Source: Rhodocyclaceae bacterium (GTDB lineage: Bacteria > Pseudomonadota > Gammaproteobacteria > Burkholderiales > Rhodocyclaceae). Taken from it: a DNA stretch of 34,967 nucleotides. This document shows, piece after piece, positions 32,511 to 34,967 of the stretch. The notes beneath the pieces are model-generated. The model ran no database searches. It was not told the origin of the DNA and saw only the letters and a program-made list of their open reading frames with translations. A program made the position numbers and the translations under genes. The stretch's first letter is position 1. Each line of letters begins with the position of its first letter. The stretch is taken from assembly GCA_020445665.1 (NCBI GenBank), contig JAGRGD010000293.1, positions 1 to 34,967 on the forward strand, written 5' to 3'.

Positions 32511-33163
32511 GCGGGCTCCTTGTCGCTGAAAGTTGAACGGCCCCTGGTTGCGCTGCCCGTGTGCTTCCCCACGCCGCCCGCGCCCCGGCCGCCGCCCGGA
32601 GGACGCGGCCCCCGGCATCGAACCGAGGAACGAAGATGCGAAATCGACGGCAAGACCGGCTTCACCGCCAGGATCGGAAGGAGGCTGGGGAACAACCGCC
32701 TCCCGGTACCACGTGATCTGCACGCAGCCTGCGATGCGCCTCGGGGAAACCCGACCGCAAGGCCCCGGCACAGGGCTCGATCAGACCCGCGAAGCAAGCA
32801 GGGGAAGGGCCCCGCAAGAGCGCGGAGGCCGGACCAACACACTGACAACACAAGCAGAAATTGCTGAGCCGACGATACGCGAGCGGCAGGGGAATCGCAA
32901 ACGAGGGTGTCACGACGGGGAGTGGGAACCGTGTCGGAAACCCCGGCGCAGATGTCCGGCCAGTCCGGACACAGGCCGGGCGGGCTTCGCCGGCCTGAGG
33001 GTCTGGGCGGCCGATCGACCGGGACGCACGGATTGGCGACGCAGGGCTGGATGCATCCCGCCCTGCTGCATCTCGATCTCGTTTGTCACCGGCAATCGGC
33101 GATTCAAGCGAACGCGCGATCCGCGACGGTGATCCGCGCACCTCGCCTCTGGCGGCCGATGCT
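32511..33163. other. Non-coding stretch with two small dyads
   Basis: About 650 bases in which ORFs on both strands are arginine/proline-rich composition artefacts without ribosome binding sites. Two close dyads are present: TGTCCGG (32953-32959) with CCGGACA (32965-32971), and CAGGCCGG (32972-32979) with CCGGCCTG (32990-32997). Neither is followed by a T-tract. Nothing else is recognised. Confidence 0.55.
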
Positions 33164-34099
<936 letters not shown>

Positions 34100-34124
34100 T
34101 TTTTCCCCACAGGAACAGATGATG

Positions 34125-34171
34125 TGCCAATGCGCTGGATTTATTTTTATCCATGCACAGATACATTGGCA
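34125..34171. promoter_or_regulatory. Nested dyad between lysR and a small ORF
   Basis: TGCCAATG (34125-34132) and CATTGGCA (34164-34171) are perfect 8-bp inverted arms. Inside them TGGAT (34136-34140) and ATCCA (34149-34153) form a second dyad around an AT-rich centre (TTATTTTT). The two are nearly concentric. Placement 26 bases upstream of lysR suggests the regulator's own binding region, which could also control the rightward ORF. Confidence 0.65.
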
Positions 34172-34213
34172 ACACGCCCAACCCGTCAGGGCCTGCCTCA
34201 GAAGGAGATCGAC

Positions 34214-34384
34214 ATGACCCCGGTGAACTACGATCAGTTTCGCGAACGTGCCCTGCAGCTACGGGCAGCCGAGTTCTCGCGCCAGTTGGACCGTCTGCTG
34301 CACGTGCTGACTTTCCGCCAGTCCCGTCGCGCGCCGCAGCCCGCCGGACGCGGCTTCAACCCGGGGCGGCCCCAGGCCTGCTGA
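34214..34384 (+). CDS. Small hypothetical protein (56 residues)
   Basis: This small basic protein begins MTPVNYDQFRERALQLRAAEF, is probably helical to about residue 38, and ends in an Arg/Pro/Gly-rich tail with a final cysteine. The ATG at 34214 is preceded by GAAGGAGATCGAC, one of the strongest ribosome binding sites in the window, which is the main reason to call it. No family recognised. It is divergent from lysR across the 34125-34171 dyad, so it may be that regulator's target. Confidence 0.6.
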   Translation: MTPVNYDQFRERALQLRAAEFSRQLDRLLHVLTFRQSRRAPQPAGRGFNPGRPQAC

Positions 34385-34459
34385 GGCGCATCGATCCGGA
34401 CCGCGGCGTCGCGCCAGCGATGCCCGGCCCGGACACCGCTGCTCCGCGCGTCGCCACGA

Positions 34460-34967
34460 TCAGATGCCGGAGCCCAGCCCCTGCGGCAGGTGGCCGGTGC
34501 TATTGAAACTCCTGAGGGTGCAGCGCCCGCCCGAGTAGACGATCTCCGTCACCGACGCGTTGCCGAGCACCCGCAGCAATTCGGCCCAGCGCGTGTCGTC
34601 GAGGCCCAGCACCTCGCAGGTGAGGGCGCAGATGACGCCGGCGGACGTCACCGCCAGGGTGTGTTGCCCACGCAGATTCTGGGCCATCAATTCTTCCAGC
34701 CACTGGCGCACGCGAGCGCGGAAGGCCCCGTAGGAGGCCCGCCCGCCCAGCGCGATCTCGCCGCGGAACCACGCGAGATACGCGGCCTCGTAGCTTTTCA
34801 GCTGCTCTGCTGTCGTCGGCGCGTCGCGGCCCCACATGGGCCGGCCGGCTTGCCGCTCGGCGGCCGACAGGATCTCCTCGCCCTCGGCGAATTCGTCGAG
34901 GCCCGCATCGCTCACTGCGGCGGGCCCCGCGCCGGCGCCCTCGAGGATCAGCGCCGCGGTGTCGATA
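34460..34967 (-). CDS. Histidine-phosphatase (phosphoglycerate mutase-like) protein, partial
   Basis: The reading frame is open to the right edge, so the N-terminus with the RHG motif is missing; about 168 codons are visible. The segment DTAALILEG, then LDEFAEGEEI, and HTLAVTSAGVICALTCEVLGL near the end fits the branch-2 histidine phosphatase fold. Where most members have a second catalytic histidine (VSHGG) this one reads VTSAG, so it belongs to a divergent group or has lost activity. Substrate unknown. The internal GTG at 34915 is not likely the true start. Confidence 0.75.
   Translation of the reverse strand, partial: IDTAALILEGAGAGPAAVSDAGLDEFAEGEEILSAAERQAGRPMWGRDAPTTAEQLKSYEAAYLAWFRGEIALGGRASYGAFRARVRQWLEELMAQNLRGQHTLAVTSAGVICALTCEVLGLDDTRWAELLRVLGNASVTEIVYSGGRCTLRSFNSTGHLPQGLGSGI

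Noticed and set aside
32953-32997. Two adjacent dyads considered as a terminator
   Set aside because: No T-tract on either strand and no gene ending nearby; kept only as a note in the non-coding feature.

Overview
The window is GC-rich and densely coded. The genes look proteobacterial: a sigma54-controlled acetoin dehydrogenase operon, an HPr with the beta/gammaproteobacterial signature GLHARAS, soluble PQQ enzymes, and HxlR, LysR and GntR regulators. My best guess is a betaproteobacterium of the Rhodocyclales kind (Thauera/Azoarcus-like). This is inferred from gene content and codon style, not from a marker gene. I see no rRNA, tRNA, CRISPR array or intact insertion sequence.

Region 1 (1-8880) is an acetoin catabolism locus. 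One leftward operon reads acoX-acoA-acoB-acoC-lipA-thiS-DUF1097-thiG, with thiG running off the left edge. Its divergent regulator acoR encodes a sigma54 activator. A good -24/-12 promoter precedes acoX, and two inverted 16-bp motifs, probable AcoR sites, lie between the divergent genes. The operon joins the TPP- and lipoate-dependent complex to genes for making lipoate and the thiazole half of thiamine. No E3 (acoL) gene is visible.

Region 2 (8888-16013) holds an Old Yellow Enzyme gene divergent from an HxlR regulator around a 12-bp inverted repeat. A GFA-family zinc protein follows, then a 1657-residue membrane sensor with five PAS domains, one GAF, GGDEF, EAL and a C-terminal CZB zinc domain.

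Region 3 (16014-19317) differs from the rest. It has long non-coding stretches, several hairpins, and a lower-GC gene for a 687-residue protein with a TerD-like C-terminal domain. It looks acquired.

Region 4 (19318-29715) appears to be one regulon for oxidising an alcohol or diol. It encodes an outer-membrane protein, an AldA-type aldehyde dehydrogenase, a PQQ alcohol dehydrogenase with a lanthanide-type Asp pair, a Tat-exported Rieske protein, an AEC transporter, an acyl-CoA synthetase, and a divergent TPP enzyme followed by a GntR regulator. Copies of a palindrome built on CTGAATTCAG lie before almost every transcription unit. I infer a pathway from alcohol to aldehyde, (2-hydroxy)acid, acyl-CoA and then TPP-dependent C-C cleavage. 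This is the best candidate here for an undescribed system.

Region 5 (29738-34967) is ordinary accessory sequence: HPr overlapping a small membrane protein gene, a periplasmic serine hydrolase, a small CPFCG protein, a LysR regulator divergent from a 56-codon ORF across a strong dyad, and a truncated histidine-phosphatase gene at the right edge.
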